DNA from: JACVRW01 sp963757815
GTDB taxonomy: Bacteria > Actinomycetota > Thermoleophilia > Solirubrobacterales > Thermoleophilaceae
DNA length: 64,000 bases
NCBI GenBank assembly: GCA_963757815.1
Contig: CAVWSN010000021.1
Location: 27,642-91,641, forward strand
Reading direction: 5' to 3'
Part shown: positions 63,824 through 64,000 of the stretch, in pieces
Layout: every line of letters starts with the position of its first letter
How positions within the stretch are numbered: the first letter of the stretch is position 1
Made by a program: the position numbers and the translations under genes
Notes under the pieces: model-generated
The model's input: only the letters and a program-made list of their open reading frames with translations
The model's database searches: none
Told to the model about the DNA's origin: nothing

Positions 63824-64000
63824 GTGCCTCGACAGTACCTGCAGCGGATCTGGTCGGAGCCGATTCAGCCCCCGGTGGTCCTGCCCGCTCAGCCGTCCCA
63901 ACCGGAGCCGCTTCCGGAGCCCCTCAAGCCGGAGCACCTACCCGAGCCGGAGCCTCGCAAGCCGGAGCACCTACCCAAGCCGGAGCCCGCGGCACCGTCG
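63824..64000 (+). CDS. proline-rich repeat protein, 5' end only
   Basis: A GTG at 63824 opens a frame that runs off the window: VPRQYLQRIWSEPIQPPVVL then repeated Pro/Glu/Lys segments. An 11-residue repeat (KPEHLPEPEPR, KPEHLPKPEPA) is encoded by a 33-bp direct repeat beginning near 63926 and 63959. This looks like a PE-rich linker of a cell-envelope or TonB-like spanning protein. Too little is present to judge function. Confidence 0.5.
   Translation, partial: MPRQYLQRIWSEPIQPPVVLPAQPSQPEPLPEPLKPEHLPEPEPRKPEHLPKPEPAAPS

Noticed and set aside
1..64000. CRISPR arrays, tRNA or rRNA genes, prophage
   Set aside because: No regularly spaced repeats, no cloverleaf or rRNA-like conserved stretches and no phage structural genes were seen by eye; a tRNAscan/Infernal run would settle small RNAs.

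Overview
This is a GC-rich, densely packed bacterial window with heavy GTG start usage and many 4-base stop/start overlaps. The gene families point to a soil-type actinobacterium, possibly of the Thermoleophilia/Solirubrobacterales kind: a zinc-ribbon cyclase-AAA-TPR regulator, DUF2332, DUF899, DUF485/ActP, and a PQQ-associated cupredoxin-like protein of the mycobacterial MSMEG_3727 type. There is no rRNA marker, so the taxonomy is inference. I saw no tRNA, CRISPR array, intact insertion sequence or phage.

About 50 genes read cleanly only if one or a few single-base indels are corrected. Most are an extra G or C, in contexts that recur across unrelated genes. I treat these as assembly or sequencing errors, give coordinates for the restored genes, and note the lesion positions.

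Layout. 1-18.4 kb is general metabolism and regulation: a dehydrogenase end, an alpha/beta hydrolase, a giant cyclase/ATPase, an M36 metalloprotease, an amidase-M20 peptidase pair, an ActP-DUF485 symporter operon, a YceI / FMN reductase / MarR operon with three recognisable operators, an acyl-CoA ligase, two methyltransferase-like proteins and a membrane protein. 18.4-24.5 kb holds a LuxR-type regulator divergent from a heavily indel-damaged quinol nitric oxide reductase (norB), then small membrane and SPFH proteins and a secreted metallophosphoesterase. 24.6-33.7 kb is mixed accessory content: oxidoreductases, a TetR-cupin pair with a perfect palindromic operator, secreted FN3 and beta-helix proteins, and gene remnants.

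33.8-62.9 kb is the main discovery: an almost contiguous one-carbon island. It carries the tetrahydromethanopterin (H4MPT) formaldehyde-oxidation route: fae, mtdB, mch and the formyltransferase/hydrolase genes fhcB-A-D-C. It also carries archaeal-type cofactor genes for methanofuran (mfnB and mfnE-, mfnF- and MfnD-like genes) and H4MPT (RFAP synthase, an MptA-type GTP cyclohydrolase, a pterin-binding DHPS-like protein, a pterin dehydratase, ATP-grasp ligases), with DUF447, DUF1464, HisA-like and CitG-like proteins. This runs directly into a PQQ alcohol dehydrogenase with the lanthanide-type aspartate, a cupredoxin-like partner, a small membrane protein and pqqABCDE.

Working model (inference): a PQQ/lanthanide dehydrogenase oxidises methanol or another alcohol. 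Fae captures formaldehyde on H4MPT, MtdB and Mch oxidise it to the formyl level, and Fhc releases formate. Oddities worth checking are a duplicated PqqA precursor, a dehydrogenase and cupredoxin-like protein without visible signal peptides, and a short-chain dehydrogenase with Phe in place of the catalytic Tyr. The window ends in a methyltransferase and the start of a proline-rich repeat protein.
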